Shown piece by piece: positions 5,199 through 6,960 of a DNA stretch of 6,960 bases. The first letter of the stretch is position 1. Every line of letters starts with the position of its first letter. The position numbers and the translations under genes are program-made. The notes beneath the pieces were generated by a model that saw only the letters and a program-made list of their open reading frames with translations, made no database searches and was not told the origin of the DNA. The stretch lies in assembly GCA_016764835.1 (NCBI GenBank), contig JAESRD010000370.1:1-6960 (forward strand). The letters run 5' to 3'. This stretch comes from Paracoccaceae bacterium. Its GTDB lineage: Bacteria > Pseudomonadota > Alphaproteobacteria > Rhodobacterales > Rhodobacteraceae.

Positions 5199-6960
5199 TT
5201 AGGGTCGGGCCTCTGGCCGCAAACCCGGCACAAAGCCGGGCACATTACCTAGGCCATCTGCCGTCTCATCATCGGCCTGCCCAGCCTCAACATCGCCAGC
5301 CTCAACATCGCCAGCCTCATCAACGCCCGCATCATCTTCGCCATCTGCGGCCTCAACCGCTTCGCCGCTCTCTTGTGCCGCCGTCAGCGCGTCGGCCTCA
5401 GCCTGTTCTGTCTCAGTCAGTTCTTCAACCACCGGCTCTGGCAGGATCAGATGAAACTCAATGCGCCGGTTGGCGTCGCGGCCCGCCTCAGTGCCATTAT
5501 CGGCAATCGGGTCGGCCTCGCCGTAGCCCTCTGAGCTATAGCCAGACACCGGCACGCGCCGCGCCCGCAAAGCCGTTAGCACAGCCGACGCCCGCTCGCG
5601 GCTGAGATTGAGGTTCATAATATCGCGTCCCTGACTGTCAGTATAACCCGCGATCTCCATACGCAGATCAGGGCAGCTGCGCAAAATTTCGGCAATATCA
5701 TCAACCACCGGCTGCGACGCCGCCGTTAGCGTGGCCGAGCCGGGGTCAAACAATATTTTGCGGGCCTCGGTCACGGCAATAATATGGGCGACACATTCTT
5801 CGGGCGTTGGCAGGCCAGCGATTGGGTCGAGCGCTTCGATATATTCGACCTCGACCAAGATCCGCGCATCAGGCCCCAGCTTTTCGATCAACAGCCGGGT
5901 GATCGTGGCAGCTGCATCAACATTGCCGGTCTTGCCGCGCAAGCTGATCATATCGGGCTGCACCACCAAAGCGCCACTCGACAGCCGAGCGAGCGCATCT
6001 AGCCCGGCAAGCACACGCACCGACCAGCCCACTGGCAGGTCAGCGTTCACCCGCGTGCCCATTGTCACACTGCGCGCGCCAAACCGGGCGCGGGCAAAGT
6101 TTTCAACCGTCATATTGACGAGATCATTGGGCACACGACCGCGCAGCTGCGCCTCGCCCTCCGGGCTACGTGTGGCGGTAAATTGCGGCGGGCCTTCATC
6201 GCCCTCCTCGGGGGCCTCGGGCAGAGTGGCATGTAGCGCAAAGACCGGCGGCAGCGCATGGTCCAGCTCGCCAATGATCTGGTCAAACTTGCCTTTGCCA
6301 GTGCCCTCCAACGCAATCAGCGTCACGTCAGCGTCTGAAAATGTCAGCGTACCGCCGCCCAAAGCCGCCAGCGCTTCTATGCCAGTGGCCACGCCTTGGC
6401 CCCATTGCCGCGTTGGCGCGCCCAGCGCCAAGAGGCAAGACGTATCACCCGTCAGCCCAGCCGCGCGGGCAGCATTGGCGATCAGCCCGCGCGCCTCTTC
6501 AGTGTCGGCGGTACAGGCGGCAAATTGTGCGGCCCCGGTCGCATCAAGCGTGAAGCGCAGTATGAACGGTGTCATCACCGGGCGCGGTGCCGAGACTTCG
6601 AGCACCAGCTCGACGCCGTTTGGCACCGCCCGGCGCAGCTCTGCCTCAAGCCGGCGTTTGTCATCTTGACTGTCAGATATCGCCAAGATCGTTACCCGCC
6701 CGGCGGCGACCGAGATCTTGGAGCGCGGTAGCTGATCAAGCGCGCGCAGAGCAAAGCGCACCGCTTCGCGCCAGCCCTCCGGCACCGGATAATCGGCAAT
6801 GTCCAACAGGTCAGCCACCGGTGCACCGCCGCCAATATCAGCAATCGCTGCGGCCAAAATCTCGCGGTCTGTCGCCGCCGGAATAAGCCCGATCAGCGAC
6901 ACGCCGCTATCATTGCGCAATATTTCCATGGCAAATTCGGGGGCGGCAATGGCGGCCCGC
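5199..6960 (-). CDS. OmpA-family peptidoglycan-binding protein with triplicated module (5' end outside window)
   Basis: 586 residues are visible and the frame stays open to the window edge, so the N-terminus, with any signal peptide, is missing. The Met at 6929 is internal; residues here are numbered from it. Residues about 390-496 are an OmpA-like domain: KILFDPGSATLT, then GYTDSQG with Asp431, NLNLSRERASAV with Arg446, and DANRRIEF. Asp431 and Arg446 have the 15-residue spacing of the Asp/Arg pair that holds diaminopimelate in Acinetobacter OmpA, so the protein probably tethers to peptidoglycan in the periplasm. The region before it holds a roughly 125-residue module repeated three times, marked by Trp53, Trp176 and Trp302, with a BON-like strand and helix pattern. 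After the OmpA domain comes an acidic tail (about 500-560) containing a GDVEA repeat, ending in a Pro/Arg-rich segment. The gene lies 53 bases upstream of the coiled-coil protein gene on the same strand. Confidence 0.88.
   Translation of the reverse strand, partial: RAAIAAPEFAMEILRNDSGVSLIGLIPAATDREILAAAIADIGGGAPVADLLDIADYPVPEGWREAVRFALRALDQLPRSKISVAAGRVTILAISDSQDDKRRLEAELRRAVPNGVELVLEVSAPRPVMTPFILRFTLDATGAAQFAACTADTEEARGLIANAARAAGLTGDTSCLLALGAPTRQWGQGVATGIEALAALGGGTLTFSDADVTLIALEGTGKGKFDQIIGELDHALPPVFALHATLPEAPEEGDEGPPQFTATRSPEGEAQLRGRVPNDLVNMTVENFARARFGARSVTMGTRVNADLPVGWSVRVLAGLDALARLSSGALVVQPDMISLRGKTGNVDAAATITRLLIEKLGPDARILVEVEYIEALDPIAGLPTPEECVAHIIAVTEARKILFDPGSATLTAASQPVVDDIAEILRSCPDLRMEIAGYTDSQGRDIMNLNLSRERASAVLTALRARRVPVSGYSSEGYGEADPIADNGTEAGRDANRRIEFHLILPEPVVEELTETEQAEADALTAAQESGEAVEAADGEDDAGVDEAGDVEAGDVEAGQADDETADGLGNVPGFVPGLRPEARP
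5282..5326. repeat. 15-bp tandem repeat (three copies) inside the OmpA-family gene
   Basis: The unit CAGCCTCAACATCGC occurs exactly at 5282-5296 and 5297-5311, and a variant with rearranged middle bases occurs at 5312-5326. Since 15 is a multiple of three, the frame is kept. The coding strand reads GVDEA then GDVEA twice, within the acidic tail after the peptidoglycan-binding domain. Such a short perfect repeat is prone to slippage and may vary in copy number between strains. Confidence 0.85.

Noticed and set aside
5731..6669. A 312-codon open frame on the plus strand, opposite the OmpA-family gene.
   Set aside because: It is Ser/Ala/Pro-rich, resembles no family I know, and lies wholly antisense to a gene with a clear OmpA domain. 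Long antisense frames are expected in GC-rich codon usage.
6927..6929. The ATG at 6929 as the true start of the OmpA-family gene.
   Set aside because: The frame stays open to the window edge, no ribosome site precedes this ATG, it would give no signal peptide, and the residues upstream (APEFA) fit the first repeat module, so the start lies outside.

Overview
The window looks like core chromosome from an alphaproteobacterium, most likely Rhodobacterales (Roseobacter group). The DNA is GC-rich, and several proteins have the form I associate with that group: the ParC N-terminus, a small twin-helix HIG1-type protein, and an OmpA-family protein followed by a small membrane-anchored coiled-coil protein. 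This placement rests on protein resemblance and gene neighbourhood, not on a database search. I see no RNA genes, CRISPR arrays, insertion sequences, phage genes or toxin-antitoxin pairs.

Layout. At the left edge (1-266, minus) is the start of parC, the topoisomerase IV A subunit, running off the window. A 191-bp divergent gap follows, holding a candidate promoter inside an inverted repeat. Five plus-strand genes come next: an SH3b-domain envelope protein (458-1012, GTG start), a short-chain dehydrogenase (1073-1903), a 68-residue HIG1-type twin-helix membrane protein (1974-2180), a PduO-type cob(I)alamin adenosyltransferase (2180-2752, overlapping the previous gene by one base) and an MsrQ/YedZ-like haem membrane protein (2830-3432). 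A strong hairpin at 3440-3461 closes this run and also serves the convergent mscL gene (3488-3922, minus). mscL is divergent from a Nu-class (YfcG/YghU-like) glutathione S-transferase (4085-4783, plus). A second hairpin at 4791-4813 separates the GST from a minus-strand pair: a single-helix coiled-coil protein (4816-5145) and, upstream of it, a large OmpA-domain protein (5199 to beyond 6960) whose N-terminus lies outside the window.

Themes. Several genes concern the cell envelope: the peptidoglycan-binding OmpA protein and its small partner, the SH3b protein and MscL. Others concern redox or cofactor work: the MsrQ-like protein, the GST, the SDR, the HIG1-type protein (respiratory chain) and the adenosyltransferase (coenzyme B12). 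The five plus-strand genes need not share a function. Only the HIG1/adenosyltransferase pair is tightly coupled.

Points for a second look: the MsrQ-like protein has no msrP gene beside it and has Gln where E. coli MsrQ has a haem-ligand His; the OmpA protein contains a roughly 125-residue module repeated three times that I have not seen described; and an inverted repeat covers an extended -10 promoter in front of the SH3b gene. I found no clear evidence of a wholly new multi-gene system.
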